The notes under the pieces were generated by a model, which was not told the origin of the DNA, did not search any database, and saw only the letters and a list, made by a program, of their open reading frames with translations. Below are positions 9,881 to 22,341 of a stretch of 64,000 bases of DNA, one piece after another (the stretch's first letter is position 1; each line of letters opens with the position of its first letter). The position numbers and the translations under genes are program-made. The stretch covers positions 1,488,001 to 1,552,000 of the forward strand of contig NC_088777.1 in NCBI RefSeq assembly GCF_954871325.1, given 5' to 3'. This DNA is from Gordionus sp. m RMFG-2023 (Eukaryota > Nematomorpha > Gordioida > Chordodea > Parachordodidae).

Positions 9881-12830
9881 CAAAATCTTAATAGAGTGGT
9901 TTTTTTTACTAACTCACTTGCCATCCTTCCTTATTAATTTATTAATAGGGAAATTAATATAAGTTAATTGAGAATAACAATTGATTCCTGATATCTCCCA
10001 TCCTTTTAGGGTTAGGTTGCACTCTTAGTTCTTCTAAAGAGTAGACACAGCTGTTTTTAGAAATTTTTTTTTTTACTCTTTCAAAAAAAATTCACGCAAA
10101 AAAATAATTAACTCGTTGTTGCTGAAAATAACATTTCTAAAAGGCCCCAAGTCTCTATAGTTCTTAATGAAGTTTCTATGATGAGATATTTTATCAGCGC
10201 CATGTTTAATTATTAGTTAGATTTTATAAGCTTTAAGGATTGGTAGATTGCTTATAAGATGTCATATTTAGGGAAAAAAAAATAAAAAATTTGTTTAAAA
10301 ATAGTCACTCTCTTTGAATAATTTAAAATTGTAACCTCCTTGAGATTGCCATTTTTCATAGCTCTTTTAACCAATTAAAATTAATTAGGGATTTAGCCGC
10401 TTTCCCAAATAAGCAGTTATATTGAAACCATCCACAATGACTATTTTTGGGATTTCCTGTTTTCCGCTATGCCTAATGAATCCTAATTTATATTTGATGG
10501 CGCGAAAAATGTCTACACGTGTGAAGTACCAAAACATGTGTTTCCCTATATCCCGGGCAGAGCCTTAATCAGGAATTTCAACTGGGTGGGGAAATTGTTT
10601 AACACTCATAGAAATTTTTTTTCCTATTTTTTTTTTTAATTAAGAATTTTTGTAAACGACGATTTTTCTTTTTTAAAATTTCTAACATAAACGAATTAAA
10701 AGCTAAATTCTGTATTTGTTATTTTACCCGCCTAAGTCACAAATACTAAATTTTGTTATTTTCGTCGATCTTAAACTCTCTTTAGTCTAGAGAATGAGGT
10801 CTCACAAAAAGCCTTTGATTCACGATGATGGGCTTCTGAAGTTAGCATTTATACACATCTTTAAATGAAAGATGGAGTTATTTTTCTTGTACATATTATT
10901 TAACCATTAAACTTCAGCAGCTAAATAATCATTTTGCTATTTTCATTTTCATGACGTAACGTTTTCCCCATATTTAAGTTTGTTGATGATGATTCTAATG
11001 AGACCATTTTATCTGATATAAAATTGTTAGAGTCAAAGGATGTAGGAGGGGGGGGGTGAGGGAGGGAATGTATTAAAACATAAGAGAAGATTGTAGTCAT
11101 CTCGTGCAGATCTGTCTAAAAAAATGATCTAACAAAGTAATCAAAAATTTTATAATAATTCTTAAAGAACTCCAATTGAAGCCCCTTTCACAATCAAATT
11201 AAATCTTGAAGATTTGTCAGCCATAATACGTGCCCTTTTGATGATTTCAGAGGGATGAGGGTAAATTTTGATCATAAGTTTCTCAGCTGTATTTCTCATC
11301 AAATCATAAAAAATTATCACTTTTTCATATTTTTTTTTCAATAAATTGATCGTGGAATCAAATACAATTTATAGCATCCACTACATTAGTGCCTACTCAA
11401 CTGTGAATATTTATTTAGTGGATCTGTTGTTACTAATACCTTGAGATAAAAGTCCAAGGGCTTCGACTGAATCGTGATGCGGAAAGATCTGAGTTAAGAG
11501 TTATGATTAGAAAAGTAAAATAATACTTCACCAATTAGCCTAAAAATTCTTAGAAATGATACGAGATTATTTCTAAATGATCAGCCCCCTGTGGATTAAA
11601 ACTCTCTCTGTATATTCACAGGATACGGTTAAACACCTAAAAAAATTATACTCATACATTAGATAAATCATGAGATGCAACATGTGTTAGTAGCGATGTA
11701 TACTAGTCCCAAAGCAGAGTATGCACCACTCCATTTCGGCCTGAACACATGGTTTGCGCATCACGTGCTTGTCATATAATATTCGATGAATTAATATTTA
11801 ATTCATAAGTTGCTTTGAAAAATACGATTAGTTAGTACCTTTAGACAGAAAGACATTGTAAAATTAATGATTCCTTATTAAATTTTCCTGGATTATAACT
11901 CCACGAAAAAAATTTAACGAAAGTTTTAAATAAAATATGTTTTCTAATTTGTATAAATTAATTAAATAATATTTTTAAAAAAAAATTTTTTTTTCGAGAG
12001 GGCCAGGTTTGGCGTCCTAAAAAATTTGGTGAGGGGGGAGATGGGCTCCCCCCCTGGCTGAGGCCCTTATTCCAGTGGATTGATGTATGCTCATCAGGCC
12101 ACGAGTTATTTATAACAGAGGTAAACCGAGGTTCGAGATGTAAAAGAACACCTGCTTTGAATATTGAATCTTGTATTATTTTTATTAATTCTTTCGCGCC
12201 TCGCATATTAGTACACATTCAGGAAACATTGGAGTGGGTATCTAGCTTTAGAATCGAACATTATCCCTCATCTTTTTACAGTTGTAGAGTTAGAGATATA
12301 TGTCTAGATAGCCAAAGCATATCAAAATTTCTTATTTGTCAAAAGATATTTATTTAATATTATTGGATGAGCTATTAACCATACGTCACCTGATTTATCC
12401 ATTACCAATGAAACGAAGGTTAGAGTACACTGAGGTGTCTCATTGCTCGAGAGTAGATAATCGACAGAGCGCGATGCGATTGCAGCATCCCAATCCTTTC
12501 GTAAATTTAGAAAATAGATAAATAGCGCCAAAGGAGTGTTAACAGAACCAGCATAACGAAGACATTGTTTAACATGGCGTCCTCAAAAGGGTTTAATTAA
12601 TTTCGAGAACTAGATTTTTATTTTTTAATCATAAGCCAAGACCGCAAGGTTTTATAACTAGCCATTTTTGGTGAAATTTTAGGTTGACTAATATTCTCCA
12701 ATATCGATTTAAATTATTGTTCCATTTTTTTTTAGAAGTGTAGATGGAAATAAATGGCACCAAATGATCTGAAAGCAGAATTGTATTTTTGGGGAATATT
12801 AAAAAAAAATTCTTTCATCTTCTCTTCTCT

Positions 12831-12998
<168 letters not shown>

Positions 12999-13068
12999 AA
13001 TAAAATGCCCTGATGAGAAGGTAAATGCTTGAGAATATCTTCTTTTGCCTTGAATTCAGATTGAACAG

Positions 13069-13291
13069 CTGTTGTTAAAAAGCCCTATTCATGTAGATTT
13101 TATGACACGGCCCTATTAAGATTATAACCAAAAATAACATTATGCAAGCGTCAAAGATTTTGCTCTTAGCTGGCAGAAATTCTTGGACATATATTCGCTC
13201 GCCAGATCTCGATGCCTACAACAATACTATTTTTTAGCCGGAATCTTGATCGGGCCGTTTTGAAGAATCGGCCGGCTTTTTAGCAACACTA
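13069..13291. mobile_element. MITE family A copy (hAT-like)
   Basis: Right end 'cggctttttagcaacacta' is typical. The left end is worn ('tgttgttaaaaagcc'). The core has 'aagattttgctcttagctgg', matching the copy at 59247-59459. Confidence 0.5.
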
Positions 13292-14425
13292 GATTAATCG
13301 GATTGTGTTCCAGGTAACCCAAAGAGAATGAAGATTTTATCTTTAATCACACGAGGAAAAAAAAGAAGATCAATATAGTTTGGGAAAGAAAAATTTTTAG
13401 TTGAGTATATCCTATAATTTATAAGGGGGCAAATTTAGTTGTTGGGAAATTCGAAATGATTGACATATACAGTTTTAACTATTTAACTGATAGGACCCGA
13501 ACCCGAATTAAGTGGGTATCATACAAATACCCAAACATTGAGATCGAGATTACAATTGGATTTTCTATATTTTGGATGATGTCCTTTATGGTTAATGAGC
13601 AGAGTAAAGATTGGATCGAGTGAATCCACTTGTTGTATTCCTTGTGCCGATGAGATAGTTTGATTGGCATATCGTAATATGACAGTGTTCAATTGCTTGA
13701 CCGGATATAGTTGAAATAATCTGGGTAGACTTCTCAGAATCTTTGGATTGAATAAAAATTAAGATTTAAAGTATTGAAGGCATTTTTTTGTGTCAAGCTT
13801 AACGAATGCATGTTTCTGAAGGATCGTTATCCAAAGTACTTCCTGCCGCGTGGCTAGCTGTATCGCTTCCCCATTTAATGCGCCAAACCCTAGGTTTTTT
13901 TATACGCTCGCATATAATTTTTCGAAATAATCCTTCTTATGACTTCCCCCTATTGCAATTGGGCGGAAGCATTGATCTCGCTATTGAAAAGTAATTAGCC
14001 TGGTTCCAAAGAATAATGAAATTAATAGAAGATTTACAGATATCAGTCAATGCTTGCAATAAAATCAGAGAGCAAGAATTGTCTATATCTATATGATCAC
14101 GGAGATACACAGGCCTGATACCATCCAATCCCACAGCTGATGAGAGGAAATCTGGAACATAGTTTTTGGACCTATAAGTCAAATTTTATTTTTTAATAAG
14201 TAACGAATTGTAAGCATTAATGTACATGATTATCGACATATACTATACTTATTATATTTGCATGATCAAACCTCTTTTACATCAAAATTAGGCGTTCTAG
14301 GCCTCCGTTCCCCGCTATACGTCGGTATGATGGACTCATCCGTCGCTAAAATAAAGGATATGTGACTCCCATATCTTTGACGCTCCTCAGCAGTCCTAGA
14401 CCATTGGAATAGAGATGACCTTCAT

Positions 14426-14451
14426 TGCACGCATCCTAATTTATGCGTGCA
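14426..14451. other. Perfect 9-bp hairpin TGCACGCAT/ATGCGTGCA
   Basis: A perfect inverted repeat with an 8-nt loop, in a less AT-rich stretch (about 14290-14520) just beyond the end of duplicated copy 2. There is no downstream U-run or other terminator feature. It may be chance or part of an unrecognised element. Confidence 0.3.
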
Positions 14452-14871
14452 TTTTGTTTAAACACTTACCTTTTAATCTGTGCAATGCTCATCGCCTTTA
14501 AAGTCATCTCCCATGAATAAAGAGGGGTTAAAAACAATAAGAAGTTTCTAACTCAGAATTTTTTTATATTCATTCACTAATAAAAGATTAAACTATCACT
14601 CTTTGGGCAAAACAACTTTGGCCTTCTTAACATATCGATAAGTTCAGATCATCATCTATGATCGCCTTCCTGATATTTCAAGGGGGCAGACTACCTTAGG
14701 CACGATCCTCTAAATCCAATGATCATAAATCTCCGTCTATAGCCATGACAAAGTCAAAAAAACAATCAATCAATCAATCAATAAAAACTCTGAAAGACCT
14801 CCTATTCAACTTAATGATTCTGCCAGTTATGTCCTTGTTCTTATTTTTTTTAATATTGCCGTTGAAAGAAT

Positions 14872-14952
14872 GAAAGAAAGAAAGAAAGAAAGAAAGAGAA
14901 GAGAAGAGAAGAGAAGAGAAGAGAAGAGAAGAGAAGAGAAGAGAAGAGAAGA
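14872..14952. repeat. Compound microsatellite (GAAA)n then (GAGAA)n
   Basis: About five GAAA units pass directly into about eleven GAGAA units. It shows both motifs at one locus, which is relevant to the motif difference between the inverted duplication arms. Confidence 0.95.
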
Positions 14953-15575
14953 TTTTTTTTTAGTTATAGCATAAAAAATTTATTTGGTATATGTATGTTA
15001 CTTTTTAAATTTTTATAAATTTAATTAAGTTATATTAGTTATTTTTTAAAAAAGTATAAAGGAAAGATATATACATATAATTATATTTTTTTTAAAAAAA
15101 AGAGATGAAAAAGAAAATTTAATTAGCGGAACGTGAATATTATTATATAAATTAAAGCCTTATCAAATTTTATATATTTTTTTTTTTCTAAAAAAAATCT
15201 AGTTTCTGGGTTTATAATGAACCGGGGTATAATGATCCATTTTTCGATACGCAATTTTAAATAGAAAAACAAGGCTGTGGGTCATGTGTCTTCAACACTC
15301 ATTATTTTTTTGTATAGTAATAACGAAAACTCTTTGTCCATATTCTTATATCCCTTGTGGTGCCACCATTTAGATTCACGAAATAAATCTATATTGAAAG
15401 GTCGATTTGATCGTTAATATAACTCAGAGATCTACAGGCCCGGACCTAAGCCCGACCCCTGTTTTTTAAATATACCCGGTCCGGGCCTGAAATTTTTATG
15501 AAAAAAATATCCTTTGAGAAAGAGCCAGAGCACGAAAGAAAGAAAGAAAGAAAGATAAGAAATCGAAAGTAATTT

Positions 15576-15606
<31 letters not shown>

Positions 15607-16501
15607 AAAATCTGGAGCCGGGACTTGAAAATATAAAACCCGGGTTGGGCCGAGCCGAAAAAATAATTTGAAAAAATCCGGGCCGGGCTATGCAAGTAGT
15701 ACCTCTGCAGATGTCTGATACTAACTATAAGTATACACTATAAACACTATATAAGTTATGTCGCAATACAAAATTAATTCGTAGTGACACATCAGCTGTT
15801 CTTATTAATATTTTCTTACCCATTTTCTTAATTTTAGTTTTGCCATTTTTCTATATTCCCCCCCACCCTCTCCCCAATGTCTTATACGCGTTTATTCGAA
15901 ACTGCATCCTTTGCATCGGGATCTACTTAGACTATTGGTTAATAAATGGTTGATAATTTTCCAAATTTCGATTCTTCAAAATCAGATCGAAAATCATTTA
16001 TTGGTTCTTTCCTATATTTTGAATTTATATATTTTGACATTTTTTGGACCATCTTCTAGAATACGACTAAAATCCGAAACAGCTGATTAATCCGAAATTA
16101 AAGCTATGGGAATAAAATTCCAGAAAAGGAAACCTTCTTCCTTTTTTTTTTAGATGAGCCGATTGCTAGAAAATGGATAATATTTGACAATTATTTTCTC
16201 CCCGACCGATTAGAGATTTTCTTAATTTTTTTTTTCTAAAATAAATTTTTCCCCGAGGATTAAACTAATTATGTTTGTTAAAATATATCGCTACCAATAA
16301 TTTATCTTAGCACACCTGGTTATCACGCTTATTAACGTTCAGCGTTGCAACTCTATATGTCAGCCTTAATCATTTCTTCGGGGAACCAATCGCCTTTGTC
16401 TTTAAAAAAATACGCATAATTTTGCATTTTATTAGTGGTATCAATAATATTTTTTAAAAAAAGGCATTGCGCATGTCTGTGAAGATTAGAGTTTGCGCGA
16501 C
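14953..16501. other. AT-rich intergenic DNA with GC-rich repeat family E and a GAAA tract
   Basis: About 15425-15706 is a family E repeat: 'cagagatctacaggcccgga' at the left, 'gggccgggctatgcaagtag' then 'tacctctg' at the right. It is interrupted by a GAAA tract at about 15534-15609. The rest is AT-rich without recognisable genes. Confidence 0.5.
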
Positions 16502-16845
16502 GACAAATATAGTAATACCTAGACTGAGCATGCATTCATTAAAAGTGCACATCAACAAAAACAGCTGGCGAACGCCATTTTGATTACCCACGTATCGTTA
16601 TTAAACGTTTTAAACGAGAGACCAATTTATTTCCTATGCTCTGACACAAACTTTATTAAAGAATTGCCTGATGAATCGAGATAATAAGAGAAGCAAAGTT
16701 ATCAATTTAATAGTAGTTTTTTTTTAACACGAGAATAATTACTTAAGTTACCAAAAGTGGCGGGTCCCAGCTGATTTGCATTCAACGAACGCTTTCACAC
16801 CGCATTATCATGAACGCATCTGTCTACGTATTATTATATGTCATT
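16502..16845. mobile_element. MITE family B, complete copy
   Basis: Left end 'gtaatacctagactgagca' then 'tgcattcatt'. Right end is the inverted counterpart, 'tacgtattattatatgtcat'. The middle contains the shared 'cagctgatttgcattcaacg'. About 340 bp, non-coding. Confidence 0.65.
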
Positions 16846-17699
16846 GGACCTATGATGGCATTTTCTCGTAGTGCTCTATATATAATCGGCGCACAGGTCA
16901 GGTCTAGTTATGGCCACGCTTATCTTTGCGTTTTTTTCGATAGAATTTTGCGAATCTTTCCATTAAATTTTTTTTTAAATATAATGTTTTAAACCACACC
17001 TTAAAATTAAACAAATTTACAATCTCATCAAAATCAAAATATCATTTTCTAAAGACCAAATTTTTTTGTCATTTTTGGCACTCAAAATTATATTTGTTAG
17101 CCAAAATATATTAAATAATAGATATTAGACGAGGCTTGGCATTAGCATCGAAGAAGTGTTTTTTAGATGGACAATAACTTTTTTTTTGTCATTAAAATAC
17201 GTCACACTTGGGGTAATTGATCGACACCTTGTCTCTCTAATCTTCTATGAAAATTTCCCTAAAAGAACGACTCTTCTATTATTATCAACTTATTCTAATC
17301 ACTCATATGAATCTGGCAAATTAGTTTCAGCGCAAAAAAAAATAAAATAACTGACTGGTCCTAGCTTTTACCTTCCCTACTCAGGTATGGGCCAGGGTTT
17401 ATTCGTATCAATGTTAGCCATAATGGTAATATCATTAAACATTATCCAGCATTTATTCCAGTCAACTTAGCTTTAAAAATAATTTGATAATAATCGCATT
17501 ACAATTATACAAATACAGGGCCTACGCAGCTGAGGTGGGGGGGGGGAAGGGTTTTTATGAATTAATGATATCGATTTCAAATTTTCCTTGGGATTGTATT
17601 TAACTTATAATTTTAAAAATTTCCCGCGAAACTAAAGTAAAATATTTCTAAAAAAGGAATAACATCGCTCAGTTGTTGATTGAGACTATTGAGAATAGC

Positions 17700-18060
17700 T
17701 GAAAGCATTATACAGGAACTTAAGGAAATCAGTGCAAATGCAAATGAAGGAATTTCATAAATTAAGAGAAGTCATCGTTAAGATCAAAGGCAGTGCTCTA
17801 GGAATAGGAATTATTTGCCTGCCTCGACTCCCAGCAAAGCAAGCCCATCGTCGTTCCAATATTAATATAGGATCAGTCGATGAATACTATAAGATGAATC
17901 TTTTTCCCCTTCTTAGATACCTTATACAGCTCAAATAAATGGGAGGTTCTTTAATTAATCCAGGTGCCACTTATAAATCTGTTTAGGATGCCTTTGTAAA
18001 TTTATGAATACATTGCAATAATTCTTAAGAATATTTTCGCGCATTAATCCTATATATTTA
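17700..18060 (+). mobile_element. Relic of an hAT-type transposase
   Basis: One frame reads LPRLPAKQAHRRSN, then VDEYYKMNLFPLLRYLI. This matches the 'pR...rQ.HR.n...s...YYr...fipfLd.l' signature in the C-terminal half of DUF4371/THAP-associated hAT transposases. Only this stretch is recognisable and it is interrupted by stops downstream, so it is a dead fragment. No zinc-finger or DDE region is visible nearby. Confidence 0.6.
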
Positions 18061-18549
18061 AATAATAAAGAATGATGTGCCTAGGATGGAAAATCTTATG
18101 AAGTTGGGATCTAAGGATTTCAGGGGTTTCTATCTGCAGTATTTGTCTATGAACTTTTCGATACATTAATTTTATAATGATTCATTTACACCGATTTTAT
18201 ACGTTAGCGTCAAAATGTGATTTTTTTTTCCCCCCGCCATGTGTTAATTTCCCAACTTTAAATCATTTTTTAGCACGTGACCTTTTTAAAATTTCAAAAA
18301 ATATCTGTTATTATACCGGAAATATATTCTAATTATGCTAAGATAACCAATCTTATGAATTGTCGATAAAAAAAAAACTGATAAAAATTGTAATTAAGAT
18401 TGTTGGGCAAAATTGTTGAAATTCATAAAAAGGAATATACATTTACTACGTTAAATTTAAATTTTTATACGCTCAAAAATTGATTTTTTAAAGTTGAAAA
18501 AAAAATAAGACATTGCCGGAAAAAAAACACATTGACACGCTAACCAATC

Positions 18550-18767
18550 AGTGTTGTTAATCGGCTCGATTTGAGACGATTTTTAAAAACGACTAACTCA
18601 ACATTTTATCCAGAAGAATATTGCGCATGCCTGAAGATTTTGCTCATGGAAGGAACCAAGGTTTAGAACATATATTCTTGAAATCTCGAGGGCCTGGGCA
18701 ATATTTTTCTAGCGAAAATATTGAGTTGGCCGTTTTTAACTCAAAACGAGTCGTTTAACAACACCAC
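18550..18767. mobile_element. MITE family A, near-complete copy
   Basis: A good family example: left end 'agtgttgttaatcggctcg', right end 'cgagtcgtttaacaacacca', and inner inverted halves 'taactcaacattttatcc' and 'aaaatattgagttggcc'. The ends pair with each other over about 60 bp. No coding sequence. Confidence 0.7.
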
Positions 18768-19096
18768 TTAACCATATACATCAAATATTTTTATCATTCA
18801 TTTACGTTTGAATTTGTGTAATAGATAGTGTCAGTATTTTATAGTCACTAGCAATTAATTAATTCGTGAAACTTGATATATTTTTAAATAACATCTTCCC
18901 CCTTCCCCCCAGGGAATTCATGGGTACGGACCTCTACTCAAAATGTTTGATATTACAGCACGTATACCTAAGAGGATAGTAAAATATGGATCATCAATAT
19001 AGTTTCACATTAATATAAGGGGCACCATATGTTTATTGTTACCAACTTTAACTAACTAAACACCGTTGATTTTTTTCTAGAAAGGAAAGCTAAAGC

Positions 19097-19108
19097 TCCC
19101 TAAAGGGA
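19097..19108. promoter_or_regulatory. Conserved palindrome core TCCCTAAAGGGA downstream of carbonic anhydrase 3
   Basis: Third occurrence, with 12 bp of the palindrome kept and the same 'acaaat' after it, although surrounding sequence is well diverged. Confidence 0.35.
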
Positions 19109-19834
19109 ACAAATCAATTGAGATTTGGGCATTATTGATAAATTGAGAAAAATGTTAATGTTTAAATATTTCAAAGAACATTTGGAAAAAAACACAGATT
19201 TTTGGTAAACGCGTTTTGTTCATGCGTTGCGTTATTACAAAATTAAAGCCAATAAAAATAGGTAAAAATCGACAAAACATATGTTGCAATGAGTTTTAAA
19301 AATAAGCGGTATACGATTTGTAAAAATCGTGGAGAATTTTTTCTTAAATATTATATGAAATAATTATCTCTGATTTTTAAGCATTTATCCTTAAAATTAA
19401 TCTTTAAAAAACTGACTCAGCTGTAATTTAGGCTGGCGTTAAGTAAAACGCTACGCCTTGAAGATAACGCTAACGATGCCTTATTCTCAAAAATTTAACT
19501 AATAACGCGATTTATTTTGTATTCGAAATTTATAATGTATTATAATATATTTTAAAAAATAATTTATAAAATATGAAAAATAAATTATGAATTAGAAATT
19601 TTGAAAACCTTTTAAAAATAAAATGAAATGAAGAAAGAAGTAAATACAACATCTCGTAATATTGATTTTAAATCAGATTGGAACATATGGCCGAGATATA
19701 TTTTGATTGGTCCTTACATTTTTCTCCTCGCGGTAAGTTCTGAATTTTTTTTTTTTAAAATTAAGAATAGAGTATTATAGAAAATTTATTCAGATGAGTC
19801 GCTAAAGGCAGGAATTTTTTTTTACTTTCCAAAA

Positions 19835-20956
19835 CTATATTGCACCAATAATAATTCCGAATAAACTCGCCATCGATAATATTTGCCAATCATATAAATT
19901 TGTTATAACAGCAGCTCGCCCATTGGCCGAGACAAAATATATGGGTCGTTTGTTAGTTGGTTGGGTGGGCCTTCTGTTGGATCCCACGTATTTATCCGGA
20001 AAACATGTGTGGTCCTTTTCGTTGCACAGCTTTAAATTCTCCAGCGCGGATAACTGTCCGAGAGAGATCTTAGCGGGTTCCTTAATAATCAACCAGGTCA
20101 CCGTCTCACTGCAGGGCGGAGCCGTAAGCGACCCCAGGTATTTGTAAAAAGGAGTGTTCCCTTTAGTCTGCCAAACACTTTCAGGTAATAGGAAGTTCAG
20201 ACTGAAGCTGGTGTTTATCGGGATTTCGGACTTCAACTCATTTTCGCTAGATTTGATGGCGTCAACAATGGCTCGCAAATTTTTTGGCTCCGGCGCGCTT
20301 TCCTTCGCTCCTCCTTCCTTTTCGTCGATCAATTCGTAGAACACCGCCACCACCGCTAATTTCTCTTGCTTCCCGATTAGACTCCTGTGCAACAAATGGC
20401 CTTCTAACTGGTAAAATTGGCAGTCGATAGAATGTTCGGAGCCCACCGTGCTCCCCCCGCCTACGCCCCAGTGGAAATGGGCCTGCACGAACTCGTAGGC
20501 TACCGCCTTCCCATCCCCGAGCAGCACTTCTATGAAGGGCAATATACCGTTTACCTTTAGCAGAAACCCGTAACGCGTTTTTTCTATTCTCCACGTACCG
20601 GTAACCGGACTCTCCAATTCGTAATTCCGGAAATGGAGAGAATAATCCTTGAAGTAGGCTTTGATGGTTTCGCTCGTTCTGATATTTATCGGTGACTGTA
20701 CGGAAAGCGAGGGCGATTCGACGCTACTCAGATTACCGTTGCTTTTAGCCGCGAGCTGCGTTCGAGTGTACGGAACGTTAACACAACTGGGGTATTTTTT
20801 TCCCCACGTTTCTATGATGCATCCTTCCCTGTAAGAAAAGTCTATATCCGCTCGGACACCCCATATTTTATCGCGCGTTAAATCGCTATAAACGTGGATT
20901 ATTATCGTTATTAATAATACGAATTTGTGATTGATAAGAAATCCAATAATTTTCAT
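19835..20956 (-). CDS. Secreted alpha carbonic anhydrase 3 (intronless)
   Basis: A 373-residue paralogue, clearly more diverged than the 1/2 pair. The start ATG is followed by a hydrophobic signal (residues 5-22). Zinc ligands His160, His162 and His187 (EGHLLH), Glu174 and the SLTAPPC loop are intact. The shuttle position is again tyrosine (Tyr129). It differs from the others in two extra residues with a cysteine (EGCIIETW), an extra Cys179 beside the active site (SIDCQ), and a hydrophobic C-terminus (SMASLFGIIIGAI) that could serve as a GPI-anchor signal or membrane tail (inference). Codon use is GC-richer than in its neighbours. AATAAA on the minus strand is at 19785-19790. The N-terminal half lies in an inverted duplication whose other arm carries the truncated copy at 31709-32255. 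Confidence 0.95.
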   Translation of the reverse strand: MKIIGFLINHKFVLLITIIIHVYSDLTRDKIWGVRADIDFSYREGCIIETWGKKYPSCVNVPYTRTQLAAKSNGNLSSVESPSLSVQSPINIRTSETIKAYFKDYSLHFRNYELESPVTGTWRIEKTRYGFLLKVNGILPFIEVLLGDGKAVAYEFVQAHFHWGVGGGSTVGSEHSIDCQFYQLEGHLLHRSLIGKQEKLAVVAVFYELIDEKEGGAKESAPEPKNLRAIVDAIKSSENELKSEIPINTSFSLNFLLPESVWQTKGNTPFYKYLGSLTAPPCSETVTWLIIKEPAKISLGQLSALENLKLCNEKDHTCFPDKYVGSNRRPTQPTNKRPIYFVSANGRAAVITNLYDWQILSMASLFGIIIGAI

Positions 20957-21278
20957 TTATTTCATTTAATTTTAAAAAAATATTTAAAAAAAAAAAATTA
21001 AAATAATATTTTTTAACCAAAATTTAAAATTTTTTAGATTTTCTTTTTACTAAAATTTTTTCGAATTGTCAAATTTTTTTTTGTAAATCTAAACATATTT
21101 TTTAAATTTAATTTTTTTATATTTAATTTTTTAAATAGAAATAAACATTTATTTATATATATATTTTATTTAATTTTTTGCGGTAATATTATTTAATTGT
21201 CAAAATTTAACCTTTTTAATCTTAAAAATAAAAGCTTTTGTTTATTCTTATATATTTGCAACTAAAGAAAAGACATGT

Positions 21279-21280
21279 GA

Positions 21281-21372
<92 letters not shown>

Positions 21373-21408
21373 AATGAAAGAAAGAAAGAAAGAAAGAAAG
21401 AAAGAAAC
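21279..21408. repeat. Long (GAAA)n microsatellite
   Basis: About 31 GAAA units with one interruption, 320 bp upstream of carbonic anhydrase 3. At the matching place in the other inverted arm (31311-31404) the tract is (GAGAA)n instead. Confidence 0.95.
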
Positions 21409-22219
21409 TTTTTAAGACACCATTTTACCTAAAACGATTAAATGATGGACAACCAATATATCTTATAAAATCCATAATAATATCAGATCAAATATTATTC
21501 CAAATGATGAAAATGACCTTGATGAAATATTTTTTTTCAAATTATATCAAATATACACTAGATAATATTTTTTATATTTTCCTTGTGGAAGGAATTGGTT
21601 GGGAAAATAAAAACTAAATTTTTATTAATTTATCTATAATATAAAATAAAAAAATTTTTATTTTCTAGAAAATTTGAAAATCAATAGATTAATTTATGTA
21701 CATTTTTTTTTCTTCTTTTAAGCGAAAACAATTATAAATTTTGTCGTGACAATACGATGAGACTTGTTCAAAATCGCGCATGCTCAGATCTGAGTTCTGA
21801 CCATTACTTAATCCAAGGTATAAAACAAAACCAATCTATTGAGATTTAAAAATCTCTTGATAATAAAATCGTTTGGCCTGTGGGGAAACTTTTAAAAATC
21901 CAATTTAACCGGAAACGTCATCTAGCATGGTTAGAGCAACCTATCCTGTCGATTTCAGACATTAGTCATAAACTTTTTGTGCATAATCCTAATTAAAATT
22001 AGAATATCCATTAAGAGTAGTTTTCTGAGGTTCACTGCTGCCAAATTGCTCGAAATTCGCGATGTGAGTACACTCGATGCCTAGCGAAATACATTTCCGG
22101 TCAAATCAGATGTTTAGAATTTTAAAATCGTCCACAATAAATGATTTTAAATATTAATTACACGCCCTAAAAGATTGCGTTTTAAGTCATTTGTCAACAC
22201 GTTGAGTTTTTTTTTTCAA

Positions 22220-22341
22220 TATTAATCTAAGCGGAAGGATACTAATTTTTTTTAACATTATTTCAATATTAATTTAGGGCGGAAGGACACCATCTTTAAA
22301 AACTTTTTTTTTACGAAATTAATTTAGGCGGAAGGATACTA
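22220..22341. repeat. Threefold short repeat 'attaattTaggCGGAAGGATAC'
   Basis: Three near-copies of a roughly 22-bp motif, spaced 45-50 bp and separated by A/T-rich spacers. The set recurs inverted at 30046-30160 and the motif once more near 48192. It was present before the inverted duplication. Confidence 0.7.

Larger units (their letters stand above)
17370..21000. repeat. Diverged third copy of the carbonic anhydrase duplication unit
   Basis: 'ctactcaggtatgggccagg' at about 17381, the 'ccctaaaggg' palindrome at 19097-19108 and 'gattggtccttacatttttc' near 19704 match the downstream flanks of carbonic anhydrases 1 and 2. The homology is interrupted from about 17440 to 18990 by an hAT relic and a MITE. 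This copy is older than the 1/2 pair, in line with the more diverged protein. Confidence 0.6.

Noticed and set aside
11958-12531. Minus-strand frames of 69-86 residues in a GC-richer patch
   Set aside because: No recognisable motif, no splice-compatible partners, and no repeat elsewhere in the window. Left as unknown.
14426-14451. Hairpin as a Rho-independent terminator
   Set aside because: Eukaryotic context and no T-run after the stem. Kept only as a structural note.
22220-22341. Regularly spaced short repeat as a CRISPR-like array
   Set aside because: Only three units, low-complexity spacers, and located in eukaryotic repeat DNA.
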